Source: an uncultured Oscillospiraceae bacterium (GTDB lineage Bacteria > Bacillota > Clostridia > Oscillospirales > Oscillospiraceae). From it: 21,754 nucleotides of DNA. Location of the stretch: the NCBI GenBank assembly GCA_947624465.1, contig CANQKJ010000012.1, forward strand, positions 1 to 21,754, given 5' to 3'. The translations under genes were made by a program, and so were the position numbers. Below, piece by piece: positions 6,810 to 15,471 of the stretch (positions are counted from its first letter, which is position 1; each line of letters starts with the position of its first letter). The notes beneath the pieces are model-generated. The model was not told the DNA's origin and searched no databases. It was given only the letters and a program-made list of their open reading frames with translations.

Positions 6810-8315
6810 ATGAGCGGCGAAACGATCATTGAGATCCGGCATATGCACAAGGCTTTCGGACCGACGATCGCCTTAAAGGATGTGGATTTCACCCTGCACC
6901 GGGGCGAGATCCGCGGCCTGATCGGTGAGAACGGCTCCGGCAAGTCCACCATCATGTCCATTGCGTCGGGTATGCAGAAGGCCACCAGCGGCGAGATGAC
7001 CTATCTGGGCAGGCCCTGGCATCCCAACACCATGGTGGAGGCCCAGGACGCGGGCATCTCCATGATCCTGCAGGAGGCCAACACCATCCCCGGGGTCACC
7101 GTGGCGGAGAACATCTTTGCCGGCCACGAGACGGAGTTCTCCAAGCTGGGCATCATCAGCATGGGGAAGATGTACAAGGCCGCCGACCAGGTGCTGGACA
7201 AGTTCGGCATCGGCCACATCAAGGCCAGGGACTCCATCGACCACTACACCTTCGAGGACCGCAAGCTCATCGAGATCGCCCGCTGCGTCACCGACGACAC
7301 CCAGATCCTGGTGGTGGACGAGACCACCACGGCGCTCTCCCTGGAGGGCCGCGAGATCCTCTACAAACTGGTACATAAGCTGGCGGACGAGGGCAAGGGC
7401 GTGGTGTTCATTTCCCACGACATGGACGAGATCCTGGAGCAGTGCACCGACCTGACCGTCCTGCGGGACGGCGACATCGTGGGTACCCTCACCCGGGAGG
7501 AGATGGACGCCCCCGACGCGGTGCAGCGCATCCGTTACCTGATGGTGGGCCGGGAGATTGGCGAGAAATACTACCGGGAGGACTACGACCCCAGCTGCCA
7601 GGACGAGGTGGCATTGGAATACGACCACGTGACCTTCGGCGGCATCAAGGACTTCTCCCTGAAGCTGCACAAGGGCGAGATCGTGGGCCTGGGCGGCCTG
7701 TCCGGCTGCGGGATGCACGAGATCGGCCGGGCGGCCTACGGGCTGGAGAAGCTGGAATCCGGCAGGGTCCTGCGGGGCGGCAAGCCCGTCACCGGCCCGC
7801 TGAACGCCATCCAGAGCGGCATCGGCTACATCTCCAAGAACCGGGACACCGAGGCCCTGATCCTGGAGGCGGCCATCCAGGAGAACATCGTGCTTCCCTC
7901 CCTCACCGCCCTGAGCAGGCACGGCTACATCTCCCCCAGGGACGAGAAGAAGATGGCCGACAAGGAGATCGACTCCTTCCGCATCAAGTGCAATAACGGC
8001 GGGCAGTGGGTCAACACCCTGTCCGGCGGCAACAAGCAGAAGGTGTCCTTCGGCAAGTGGACCGCCAAGGGGTCCGAGGTCATCATCATGGACTGCCCCA
8101 CCCGCGGCGTGGACATCGGCGTGAAACAGGCCATGTACGCCCTCATCGAGCAGATGAAGAAGGACGGCAAGGCCATCCTGATGGTCTCCGAGGAGCTGGC
8201 CGAGCTGATCGGCATGGTGGACCGGCTGATCATCATGAAGGACTTTGAGGTGACCAAGGAGTTCACCCGTTCGCCGGATTTGAAGCAGACCGACATCATC
8301 GAGTACATGATCTAA
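6810..8315 (+). CDS. Sugar ABC transporter ATP-binding protein (RbsA/MglA type, two NBDs)
   Basis: This 501-residue protein has two fused nucleotide-binding domains, as in ribose, galactose and xylose importers. In domain 1, Walker A is GENGSGKST (39-47), the Q-loop glutamine is Q88, Walker B ends in D170-E171 and H203 is the switch histidine; its signature is degenerate (YTFEDRK). In domain 2, the Walker A region GLSGCGMHE has no lysine, the signature LSGGN (404-408) is canonical, and Walker B reads MDCPT, with C429 where most relatives have glutamate. Only the composite site made of domain 1 Walker motifs and the domain 2 signature should hydrolyse ATP, as is common in this family. The ATG follows GGAGGG. 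It is the first gene of a plus-strand importer operon divergent from the AraC-GH39 gene. Confidence 0.93.
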   Translation: MSGETIIEIRHMHKAFGPTIALKDVDFTLHRGEIRGLIGENGSGKSTIMSIASGMQKATSGEMTYLGRPWHPNTMVEAQDAGISMILQEANTIPGVTVAENIFAGHETEFSKLGIISMGKMYKAADQVLDKFGIGHIKARDSIDHYTFEDRKLIEIARCVTDDTQILVVDETTTALSLEGREILYKLVHKLADEGKGVVFISHDMDEILEQCTDLTVLRDGDIVGTLTREEMDAPDAVQRIRYLMVGREIGEKYYREDYDPSCQDEVALEYDHVTFGGIKDFSLKLHKGEIVGLGGLSGCGMHEIGRAAYGLEKLESGRVLRGGKPVTGPLNAIQSGIGYISKNRDTEALILEAAIQENIVLPSLTALSRHGYISPRDEKKMADKEIDSFRIKCNNGGQWVNTLSGGNKQKVSFGKWTAKGSEVIIMDCPTRGVDIGVKQAMYALIEQMKKDGKAILMVSEELAELIGMVDRLIIMKDFEVTKEFTRSPDLKQTDIIEYMI

Positions 8316-8328
8316 GGGGGTGGGCAGA

Positions 8329-9309
8329 ATGACGGAAACCAAGAAATTCGACTTCAAGGCCTGGGTCAAGGCCCACGCCATGGACCTGGCCGCCTACGGC
8401 GGTCTGGTGGTGTGCATCATCATCTTTACCATCTTCCCGCCCTTCTTCGGGGAGAACCTGTGGTCGGCGGCCAAGCTGTCCACCCTGATGTCCAGCGTCA
8501 TCGTCACCGCCCTTTTGTCGGTGGGCGCCGTGTTCATCTACTCCATGGGCTGCATGGACATCAGCGTCGGCGGCCAGGTGGGCCTGTACGCCACCATCAT
8601 CGTGGTCATGGGCAATAAGACCGGCAGCCTGATCCCCGGCATCCTGCTGTCCCTGGTCATCGCCCTGGTCATCGGCGTGGTCAACGGCGCCACCGGCCAG
8701 CTGCTCCACATCTATCCCATCATCTCCTCCGTGGTCTTTATGATGATCCTCAACGGCCTGCGGAGCATCATCTATAACGGTCTGGGTACCCGGAGCGTGA
8801 CCCTGAGCGGCGCGGAATACCGGATGTTCCGCAGCCCCGTACTGATGCTGGTGGTGCTGGTCGTCGAGTTTTTGATCGTCAGCTTCCTGTTCAACTACAC
8901 CAAGCTGGGCAAGAACGCCAAGGCCATCGGCGCCAACCCCACGGCCGCCGAGCAGAGCGGCATCCACCCCATCCTCTACCGGGTGCTGCCCTATCTGGTG
9001 TTCGCCTGCTGCGTGGTGGCCGCCTCCGTGTTCCAGATGGGCTACACCGGCTCCGCGTCCGACTCCACCGGCACCGGCTTCGAGATGAACGTGATGGTGG
9101 CCCTGATCCTAGGCGGTATGCCCCTGTCCGGCGGTATGCGCTCCAAGGTGTCCAAGGCCGTGGTCGGCGCCTTCACCTTCTCCCTGCTGGAGGTGGGCCT
9201 GCCCCTCATCGGCGTGCCCAGCAACATGACCTTCTTCGTGAAGGCCGTCATCTTCATCATCGTTGTGTTGATTACCTGCCGGAAGCAGTCCGGTACGCTT
9301 CCGCGGTAA
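8329..9309 (+). CDS. Sugar ABC transporter permease (RbsC type), first of two
   Basis: This 326-residue inner-membrane protein has about nine or ten hydrophobic segments. The cytoplasmic coupling loop is GKNAKAIGANPTAAEQSGI (about 194-212), the counterpart of the AIGGN-EAA loop of RbsC-like permeases. LGGMPLSGG (about 261-269) is also typical of the family. It forms the translocation pore with the ATPase encoded 13 bases upstream and, probably, with the second permease at 10682. I start at the ATG at 8329, which has GGGGG about 8 bases upstream. An in-frame GTG at 8320 lies inside that site and is less likely. The protein is about the normal length for the family. Confidence 0.92.
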   Translation: MTETKKFDFKAWVKAHAMDLAAYGGLVVCIIIFTIFPPFFGENLWSAAKLSTLMSSVIVTALLSVGAVFIYSMGCMDISVGGQVGLYATIIVVMGNKTGSLIPGILLSLVIALVIGVVNGATGQLLHIYPIISSVVFMMILNGLRSIIYNGLGTRSVTLSGAEYRMFRSPVLMLVVLVVEFLIVSFLFNYTKLGKNAKAIGANPTAAEQSGIHPILYRVLPYLVFACCVVAASVFQMGYTGSASDSTGTGFEMNVMVALILGGMPLSGGMRSKVSKAVVGAFTFSLLEVGLPLIGVPSNMTFFVKAVIFIIVVLITCRKQSGTLPR

Positions 9310-9347
9310 TATAGAGCGAACCCAAATCTTTTAAGGAGGAAAATGAA

Positions 9348-10589
9348 ATGAAGAAACTGATCGCCCTTCTCATGGCCCTGGTCATGGTGTTCGCGCTGTG
9401 CGCCTGCGGCCCCACCACCGGCCCCGGCCCCGCCAGCAACCCCGGCAGTGAGACCACCCCCGGCGGTGAGCAGCCCGGCGGCGAGGAGAATCCCCCGGCC
9501 CCTGTCGGCGGCACCATCATGTGGCTGTCCAACCTGACCTCCGGCCCCCAGTATGAGGCCGCCATGAACTACGGCCAGTATATCTGCGAGAAGCTGGGCT
9601 ACACTTTCCAGGTGGTCTATGCCGACGGCGCCAACGATCCCACCGGCAACCTGAACGCGGTGAAGAACGCCATGACCAAGGACGTGGTGGGCATCATCGC
9701 CACCCAGGACGGCGGCATCCAGAACATCATGGAGGAGTATCCCGACCTGTACGTGGCCGGCTTCAACACCGACATGGCCGCCATTTACAATGAGGACGGC
9801 CCCGCCCACAGCCTGCTGGAGAACGACCACTGGCTGGGCACCATCGTGGACGGCCACGCCTCCGGCGTGGACGAGGCCCACGAGTACTCCAAGGTGGTCA
9901 TCGAGGGCGGCTACAAGAAGGTGGCCACCATCTCCTTCCCGTCCTTCGCCTATCCTCAGCATGAGGTCGCCGTCAAGGTCTTCCGTGAGGACATCGACGC
10001 CTACAACGCCACCGCCGCCGACGCGGACAAGATCGAGGTCGTGGGCGAGAACAAGGTCCTGATGTTCGCTCCTCTGGAGGAGTCCTGGTTCATGGAGGCC
10101 GGCAACAGCGATCTGGACGCCATCGTGGGCATCTGCGCCGGCACCATGTTCATCTATCCCACCATGAAGCAGGCCATGGCCAACGGCAACTGCTCCGCTG
10201 ACACCAAGCTGCTCACCGGCGGCTGGGAGACCGGCGCCGACCTGCTGGCCGACATCGGCGGCGACGGCGTGATCCAGCGCATCCGCATCTCCCCCATCGA
10301 GAACATCGCCTGGGCCATCGTCCAGCTGGACAACGCGATCCAGGGCAAACCCTATCCCGACTTTGAACCCAGCCGTCTCGACAGCGTCTCCTATGAGATC
10401 GACAGCGCCGAGGATGTGGCCAACATCATGGACCACTCCCTGAACGGCACCCTCGATCCCAAGTACTCCCAGATCAGCGACGCGGATCTGGAGAGCGTTC
10501 TGACCCGCTACAATCCCGACGCCACCCTCGCCCAGCTGAACGCCCTGTTCCAGAGCGAGCAGCTCACCGTGGACGCGCTGGCGAAGTAA
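9348..10589 (+). CDS. Sugar ABC transporter substrate-binding lipoprotein
   Basis: This 413-residue protein starts with a lysine-charged hydrophobic signal ending in the lipobox LCAC, so C20 would be lipidated and the protein anchored outside the membrane. A flexible proline- and glycine-rich linker (about 21-58) follows. The rest resembles the type I periplasmic-binding fold of sugar receptors: IMWLSNLTSGPQYEAAMNYG, then YADGANDPTGNLNAVKNAM and a closing segment with TGGWETGADLL. It would bind the imported saccharide and deliver it to the two permeases. AAGGAGG lies 8 bases before the ATG. A two-codon ATG-AAA-TGA reading overlaps the true start and is probably meaningless. The ligand cannot be deduced from sequence. 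Confidence 0.92.
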   Translation: MKKLIALLMALVMVFALCACGPTTGPGPASNPGSETTPGGEQPGGEENPPAPVGGTIMWLSNLTSGPQYEAAMNYGQYICEKLGYTFQVVYADGANDPTGNLNAVKNAMTKDVVGIIATQDGGIQNIMEEYPDLYVAGFNTDMAAIYNEDGPAHSLLENDHWLGTIVDGHASGVDEAHEYSKVVIEGGYKKVATISFPSFAYPQHEVAVKVFREDIDAYNATAADADKIEVVGENKVLMFAPLEESWFMEAGNSDLDAIVGICAGTMFIYPTMKQAMANGNCSADTKLLTGGWETGADLLADIGGDGVIQRIRISPIENIAWAIVQLDNAIQGKPYPDFEPSRLDSVSYEIDSAEDVANIMDHSLNGTLDPKYSQISDADLESVLTRYNPDATLAQLNALFQSEQLTVDALAK

Positions 10590-10602
10590 GAAACCAACTC
10601 AC

Positions 10603-10630
10603 GGGGAGGCGGCGCTGCCGCCGCCTCCCC
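10603..10630 (+). other. Strong GC-rich intercistronic hairpin after the binding-protein gene
   Basis: GGGGAGGCGGC (10603-10613) pairs perfectly over 11 bp with GCCGCCTCCCC (10620-10630) around a six-base loop. No U-tract follows, so it is not a classical terminator. Stem-loops in this position often protect the 3' end of binding-protein mRNA from exonucleases, raising receptor levels above those of the membrane subunits. That role is an inference here. Confidence 0.65.
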
Positions 10631-10681
10631 TCCCTCCCGCGGCCCGGCTGCCTGCGGAGAAACTGATCCAGGAGTGATGAT

Positions 10682-11674
10682 ATGAAGATCGTAAAGCGAA
10701 TCGTTGGCGCGTTGTTCCTGCCGGTAGCCATGTTTGTGATCATGTTCATCGCGTGCCGCGCCGCGGGAAAGACCTATTTCGGCACATGGACCATGTGGCA
10801 GACCCTGATCCCCAGCATCGCCGCCTCCATGACCAGCGCCATGGGCATCGGCATCCAGTTCAAAAACGGGCGGATGGACTTCTCCGGCGGCGCCATCATG
10901 CTGCTGGCGGCCATCTTCGCCGGGCGGCTGGCCCAGGCCGCGGACAACAGCCCGGTGGTCTTCGCCCTGCTCTGCCTGGTATTTTGCGTGGTACTCAGCG
11001 TGGGCACGGCCCTCCTGTATGTGTACGGCCGGCTGCCCATCGTTATCTCCACCATCGGCATCGCCCTGCTGTATGAGTCCATCACCCCCCTGATCTACGG
11101 CGGCGCCGGCGTCAACCTGGTGGCCACCCCCTCACTGAGCCAGTTCTCCCGCTTCCCCGTGGCGGTCATCCCGCTGGTGGGCGCCTTCGCGGTCTACGCG
11201 GTGTACAGCTACCTCACCGTGGCCGGCAAGCAGTCCCGCCTGCTGTCCAACAACCAGTCCGCGGCGGTGAACATCGGCATCAGCGAGGGCAAGAACGTCA
11301 TCATCACCTATATTTTCAGCGGCCTGATTTTCGGCTTCGCCACCATGCTCTACGCCTCCAGCGGCATTTTGAAGGCCTCCTTCTCCTCCCTGTCCACCGT
11401 GGGCTCCCTGTTCAGCAACATCCTGCCGGTGTTCATCGGCCTGATGCTGGCCGGGTTCTGCGGGGACACCATCGGCACCCTGATGGGCTCCATCACCCTG
11501 TGCCTGATGTCCTTCGGCCTCCAGGCCATCTTCTCCGCGGAGTTGGGCTCGGCCATCTCGCTGGTCATCACCGGCGTCTTCGTCCTGGTGATCAACACGG
11601 TGTCCTCCCGGGGCGGCGTGTGGATTGCGGCCATCAAGAAGAGCTTTTCGAAACCGCCGAAAGTCGCGGCGTAA
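10682..11674 (+). CDS. Sugar ABC transporter permease, second and divergent copy
   Basis: This 330-residue protein has about nine or ten hydrophobic segments and the general plan of RbsC-like permeases: MGIGIQFKNGRMDFSGGA near residues 55-72, then YGRLPIVISTIGIALLYESI, and a C-terminal segment with GDTIGTLMGSITLCLMS. It differs clearly from the first permease in sequence, so the importer probably uses a heterodimeric pore rather than the homodimer of ribose-type systems. AGGAG lies 7 bases before the ATG. The gene is 92 bp downstream of the binding-protein gene, past a stable hairpin, and in the same orientation. It is the least conserved-looking subunit, but its membrane profile and location make the assignment firm. 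Confidence 0.88.
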   Translation: MKIVKRIVGALFLPVAMFVIMFIACRAAGKTYFGTWTMWQTLIPSIAASMTSAMGIGIQFKNGRMDFSGGAIMLLAAIFAGRLAQAADNSPVVFALLCLVFCVVLSVGTALLYVYGRLPIVISTIGIALLYESITPLIYGGAGVNLVATPSLSQFSRFPVAVIPLVGAFAVYAVYSYLTVAGKQSRLLSNNQSAAVNIGISEGKNVIITYIFSGLIFGFATMLYASSGILKASFSSLSTVGSLFSNILPVFIGLMLAGFCGDTIGTLMGSITLCLMSFGLQAIFSAELGSAISLVITGVFVLVINTVSSRGGVWIAAIKKSFSKPPKVAA

Positions 11675-11691
11675 ACAAAATACGCGGAAAA

Positions 11692-11721
11692 CGATCGGCG
11701 TCGCAAAAGTGACGCCGATTG
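11692..11721 (+). other. Hairpin between the importer and the enzyme genes
   Basis: ATCGGCGTC (11694-11702) pairs with GACGCCGAT (11711-11719) around an eight-base loop, and two more pairs (one G-T) extend it. Only three T follow, then the AGGAGG of the next gene. It could be a weak terminator or attenuator, or an RNA-stability element; the short T run argues against full termination. Confidence 0.5.
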
Positions 11722-11735
11722 CTTTAGGAGGACAT

Positions 11736-12614
11736 ATGGATTATCAAGATATTCGCGCCATGTTTGCCCAGGGCGACGACGCCCGGGATGCCGGCCTGAC
11801 CGCGCCGGAAACCGTCGCCCGATATACCGACATCTCCTACGGCCCCCACGGGAAGTGGAACCTGCTGGATGTCTACCGCCCCAAGGAGGCCGGGGACGAC
11901 CTGCTGCCCGTCATCGTCAGCGTACACGGCGGCGGCTGGGTGTACGGCGATAAGGACCGCTATCAGTACTACTGCATGGATCTGGCCCGGCGGGGATTCG
12001 CGGTGGTGAACTTCTCCTACCGGCTGGCGCCGGAGGACCGCTTCCCCGCCGCGGTGGAGGATGTGAACGCGGTGTTCTGGTGGCTGCTGGACCACGCCGC
12101 AGAGTATCACCTGGATCTGGACCGGCTGTTCACCGTGGGGGACTCCGCCGGCGGGCAGCTCTCCGCCCAGTATAACGCCATGCTCACCGATCCCTCTTAC
12201 GCCGCCCTGTACGATTTCGCCGTCCCGGCGGGGAAGCTGCGTGTCCGGGGCGCGGCCTATAACTGCGCCCACTTCCAGTTCGACGCCGAGAGTAAAAACC
12301 CATTCGATCAGCAGACCTTTGCCACCTATTTCGGCGAAAGCTGGCGGGAGCTGCTGCTCAAGACAAATACCCTGGACCATATCACTCCCGCCTTCCCGCC
12401 CGCCTTCGTGATGACCTCCTGGTACGACTTTTTGCGGGAGCAGGCCCAGCCGATGTGCCGGCTGCTTGCGGAAAAGGGGGTCCGGTGCGAGTACCGCCTG
12501 TACGGGAACGAGGGGGAGGAGTATATGGGCCATGTATTCCACCTGAACCTCCGCCTGAAAGAGGCGGAGCGCTGCAACGACGAGGAGTGCGCCTTCTTCC
12601 GCTCCTTGATGTGA
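11736..12614 (+). CDS. Alpha/beta-hydrolase, HSL-type esterase
   Basis: This 292-residue cytoplasmic protein has the hallmarks of the hormone-sensitive-lipase esterase group: oxyanion-hole motif HGGGW (64-68), nucleophile elbow GDSAGG (S137), a probable acid D231 in the WYDFL segment, and catalytic histidine H266 in GHVFH. The family hydrolyses short acyl esters, and members next to glycosidases are often sugar deacetylases. There is no signal peptide. TAGGAGG lies just before the ATG at 11736. A longer in-frame reading from 11625 overlaps the permease gene and the hairpin and has no site of its own. It is the first enzyme gene after the importer and is followed 48 bases later by a GH1 gene. 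Removal of acetyl or other acyl groups from the imported glycoside is the likely role. Confidence 0.88.
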   Translation: MDYQDIRAMFAQGDDARDAGLTAPETVARYTDISYGPHGKWNLLDVYRPKEAGDDLLPVIVSVHGGGWVYGDKDRYQYYCMDLARRGFAVVNFSYRLAPEDRFPAAVEDVNAVFWWLLDHAAEYHLDLDRLFTVGDSAGGQLSAQYNAMLTDPSYAALYDFAVPAGKLRVRGAAYNCAHFQFDAESKNPFDQQTFATYFGESWRELLLKTNTLDHITPAFPPAFVMTSWYDFLREQAQPMCRLLAEKGVRCEYRLYGNEGEEYMGHVFHLNLRLKEAERCNDEECAFFRSLM

Positions 12615-12662
12615 CCGCACTCTTTCCACCTGGGCATACGACGACGATTTGGAGGTAACGGG

Positions 12663-14015
12663 ATGGGCTTTGGCAAGGATTTTCTGTGGGGCGCGGCCTC
12701 CGCCGCCTATCAGGTGGAGGGCGCCTGGGATCAGGACGGCAAGGGAGAGAGCATCTGGGATGCGGCAAGCCACCGGCCGGGGTATATGCCCCACGGCGAG
12801 ACCGGCGACGTGGCCTGCGACCACGTGAACCGTATGCGGGAGGACGTGGCCCTGATGCGGGAGATCGGGCTGAAAAGCTACCGCTTTTCCGTGAGCTGGT
12901 CCCGGGTGCTGCCCGCCGGCACGGGGCAGGTCAACGAGGCGGGGCTCCGGTTCTACTCCGACCTGGTAGACGAGCTGAAAAAGGCGGGGATCGAGCCGTT
13001 GGTGACGCTCTACCACTGGGATCTGCCCCAGGCGCTCATGGAGCGCGGCGGCTGGGAGAACCCGGAGATCGAACACTGGTTTGCGGAATATACCCGCATG
13101 GTGGTGGAGCGCCTCGGCGACCGGGTGCGGTACTGGATGACCATCAACGAGCCCCAGATGTTTGTGGGCCTGGGTTACTTTGTGGGCGCTCATCCCCCCT
13201 GCAGGAACCTCTCCCCGGAGGAGCAGATCGCCGTGTCGGTGAACGTGCTCCGCGCCCACGGACGGGCGGTACAGGCCATCCGTGAGGCCGCCAAGCTCCC
13301 GCCCATGATCGGGCTCGCCCCCACCGGCGGCGTGGATATCCCAAAGAGCATGGAGACGGCGGACATCGAGGCCGCCCGGCGGAGCACCTTTGGCTTTGAC
13401 CGCTTCGCCTTCACCATGGGAAACGCCTGGTGGTCAGACCCGATCTTCCTGGGCAGGTTCCCGGAAGGCGCCTATGAGACCTATCCGGACGCCATGGCGA
13501 AGGTGACGGCGGAGGACATGGCGCTCATCTCTCAGCCCCTGGACTTTTACGGCGTAAACGTATACAATGCCGCCGTTCCCCACGACTTTCCCGCCGACCG
13601 GTACGACCCCTATTCCTACCAGGGCTCGCCCAAAACCATGACCGGCTGGGTCATCACCCCGGAGTGTCTCTACTGGGCGCCCCGCTTCTTCCATGAGCGC
13701 TACGGAAAACCCATTCTCATTACCGAGAACGGCATCGCGGCCATGGACTGGGTCTCCCTGGACGGCGGGGTCCACGATATGCAGCGGCAGGATTTCCTGC
13801 ACCGCTATCTGCTGCAGCTCCGCCGGGCAGCCGATGAGGGCATCCCCGTCATTGGCTACACCCACTGGTCCGTGATGGATAACCTGGAGTGGAACAGCGG
13901 CTATGACAAGCGGTTCGGCCTGATCTTTGTGGACTATCGGACGCAAAAACGGACCGTCAAGGACTCCGCCCGGTGGTACAGGGAGGTCATCGACGCGAAC
14001 GGTGAGGATCTGTGA
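12663..14015 (+). CDS. GH1 beta-glucosidase-type glycosidase
   Basis: This 450-residue protein is full length for GH1. It has the N-terminal signature FLWGAASAAYQVEGA, the acid/base motif TINEP (E163) and the nucleophile motif ITENG (E355). The segment EWNSGYDKRFGLIFVDY near the C-terminus resembles enzymes acting on unphosphorylated sugars rather than 6-phospho-beta-glucosidases. That fits import by an ABC system instead of a PTS. It should remove beta-linked glucose, or possibly galactose, xylose or fucose, from the non-reducing end in the cytoplasm. GGAGGT lies 6 bases before the ATG. The stop codon is two bases from the ATG of the following GH43 gene, which indicates tight co-translation. 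Confidence 0.95.
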   Translation: MGFGKDFLWGAASAAYQVEGAWDQDGKGESIWDAASHRPGYMPHGETGDVACDHVNRMREDVALMREIGLKSYRFSVSWSRVLPAGTGQVNEAGLRFYSDLVDELKKAGIEPLVTLYHWDLPQALMERGGWENPEIEHWFAEYTRMVVERLGDRVRYWMTINEPQMFVGLGYFVGAHPPCRNLSPEEQIAVSVNVLRAHGRAVQAIREAAKLPPMIGLAPTGGVDIPKSMETADIEAARRSTFGFDRFAFTMGNAWWSDPIFLGRFPEGAYETYPDAMAKVTAEDMALISQPLDFYGVNVYNAAVPHDFPADRYDPYSYQGSPKTMTGWVITPECLYWAPRFFHERYGKPILITENGIAAMDWVSLDGGVHDMQRQDFLHRYLLQLRRAADEGIPVIGYTHWSVMDNLEWNSGYDKRFGLIFVDYRTQKRTVKDSARWYREVIDANGEDL

Positions 14016-14017
14016 AG

Positions 14018-15463
14018 ATGGCAAAACTTCAAGCATACAATCCCTATCTGCCGGGCTGGGAATACATCCCCGACGGCGAACCCCACGTGTTCGACGGCCG
14101 GGTCTACGTCTACGGCAGCCACGACCGGTTCAACGGGGAGCGGTTCTGTGAGCTGAACTACGTCTGCTGGTCCGCCCCCGTGGACGACCTGGGAAACTGG
14201 CGGTATGAGGGCGAGATCTACGACAAGCACAGCGATCCCCTCTGCACCGGGGACGACCGTCTCCTGTTCGCGCCGGACGTCGCAAAGGGGCCAGATAAGC
14301 GGTACTATTTGTACTACGCCTTTGATTTTGCCGGCATCATCTCGGTGGCGGTGTGCGACACGCCGGCGGGCAAATACGAGTTTTACGGCCACGTCCGTTG
14401 GCCGGACGGACAGCTGCTGGGCCAGAGGCAGGGCGACCCCTTCCAGTTCGACCCCGGCCTGCTGGCGGACGACGACGGAAGAATCTATCTCTACACCGGT
14501 TTCTGTATGCCGAATTCCCCCTTCCCCAGGGCGGAGCATCTCTGTGAGGACAGAGGTGCCATGGCGGTGGAACTGGAGCCCGATATGCTCACCGTGAAAG
14601 CGGAGCCCCGGTTCATCGCCCCCTGCTATGCCAACGGCGAGGACACCGACTTCGAGGGCCACGAGTTCTTCGAGGCGCCCTCCATGCGGAAGCTGAACGG
14701 CAGGTACTATTTCATTTACTCCTCCGTCAACAGCCACGAGCTGTGTTATGCCGTGAGCGAACACCCGATGGAGGGCTTCCGCTACGGCGGCACCCTGGTC
14801 TCCAACGGCGACATCTTCCTGGACGGGGCCGGCCCGGAGGAGGCCGACAACTACACCGGCAACAACCACGGGAGCCTGGTGGAGATCGGCGGGAAGCTGT
14901 ACGTCTTCTATCACCGGCACACCAACCGCAGTCAGTTCTCCCGGCAGGGCTGCGCCGAACGGGTGGCCATGCTGCCCGACGGCTCCATCCCCCAGGCGGA
15001 GATCACCAGCTGCGGACTCAACGGCGGCCCCCTGGAGGGCCGGGGCGAATATGAGGCCCGGATCGCCTGCAATCTGATGAGCGGCCGGGGCGCCGTCCTC
15101 TACGCGATGGACCGCCCCCTGGAGCCGGAGCATCCGTACTTCACCCAGGAGGACGGGCCGGAGACGGAGGGAAAGCCGGTCCAGTACATCGCCAATCTGA
15201 CAAAGGACTCCGTGGCCGGCTTTAAGTATTTCCGGCTGGATCATGTCCGCTCCGTCTCCGTGTGGCTGCGGGGCGATGGAGCGGGCCGGCTCATGGTGTC
15301 CACCGGGGTGGATGACCCGGCGGCAATCCGTATCCCGGTAAGGCCCACAGAGGAGTGGACGAAATACACCGCATCGTACGCTCCCCCGGACGGGGTCTCC
15401 CAGCTCTCCTTCGTCTTCACCGGAGAGGGCGCGGTGGATTTTCTGAAATTTGAACTGGAGTAG
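14018..15463 (+). CDS. GH43 glycosidase (arabinosidase/xylosidase type) with C-terminal beta-sandwich
   Basis: This 481-residue protein has a five-bladed GH43 domain over about residues 1-345: PDGEPHVFDGRVYVYGSHD near the start (base D19), QFDPGLLADDDG (D145, the pKa-modulating aspartate) and FFEAPSM (general acid E219), plus H284 in NNHGS. Residues about 350-481 look like a CBM6-type beta-sandwich (VSVWLRGDGAGRLMVSTG). The family inverts alpha-L-arabinofuranosides or beta-D-xylosides. There is no signal peptide, so action is cytoplasmic. Released arabinose would feed the kinase and AraD encoded at the left end of the window. I start at the ATG at 14018, with GAGG 10 bases upstream. A GTG at 14012, overlapping the GH1 stop, is possible but has only 4-base spacing. 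Confidence 0.9.
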   Translation: MAKLQAYNPYLPGWEYIPDGEPHVFDGRVYVYGSHDRFNGERFCELNYVCWSAPVDDLGNWRYEGEIYDKHSDPLCTGDDRLLFAPDVAKGPDKRYYLYYAFDFAGIISVAVCDTPAGKYEFYGHVRWPDGQLLGQRQGDPFQFDPGLLADDDGRIYLYTGFCMPNSPFPRAEHLCEDRGAMAVELEPDMLTVKAEPRFIAPCYANGEDTDFEGHEFFEAPSMRKLNGRYYFIYSSVNSHELCYAVSEHPMEGFRYGGTLVSNGDIFLDGAGPEEADNYTGNNHGSLVEIGGKLYVFYHRHTNRSQFSRQGCAERVAMLPDGSIPQAEITSCGLNGGPLEGRGEYEARIACNLMSGRGAVLYAMDRPLEPEHPYFTQEDGPETEGKPVQYIANLTKDSVAGFKYFRLDHVRSVSVWLRGDGAGRLMVSTGVDDPAAIRIPVRPTEEWTKYTASYAPPDGVSQLSFVFTGEGAVDFLKFELE

Positions 15464-15471
15464 GTGGCAGC

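Noticed and set aside
6873..8381. A 502-codon minus-strand open frame opposite the ABC ATPase gene
   Set aside because: No domain is recognisable, the composition is biased, and the opposite strand encodes a clear two-domain ABC ATPase. The same reasoning excludes the long antisense frames at 148-1614, 9042-10436, 11724-13259, 13934-15244, 15241-16266, 16314-17450 and 17460-18857.
11692..11721. Hairpin as a full intrinsic terminator ending the importer operon
   Set aside because: Only three T follow the stem and the next ribosome binding site begins at once. I kept it as a hairpin of unknown role.
11625..11735. A longer N-terminus for the HSL-type esterase
   Set aside because: The extra residues are basic and unlike the family. 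They overlap the permease gene end and an intercistronic hairpin, while TAGGAGG directly precedes the ATG at 11736.
12615..12662. Possible promoter between the esterase and GH1 genes
   Set aside because: Only a ribosome binding site (GGAGGT) is convincing. No -35/-10 pair with proper spacing was found, so read-through from upstream is more likely.
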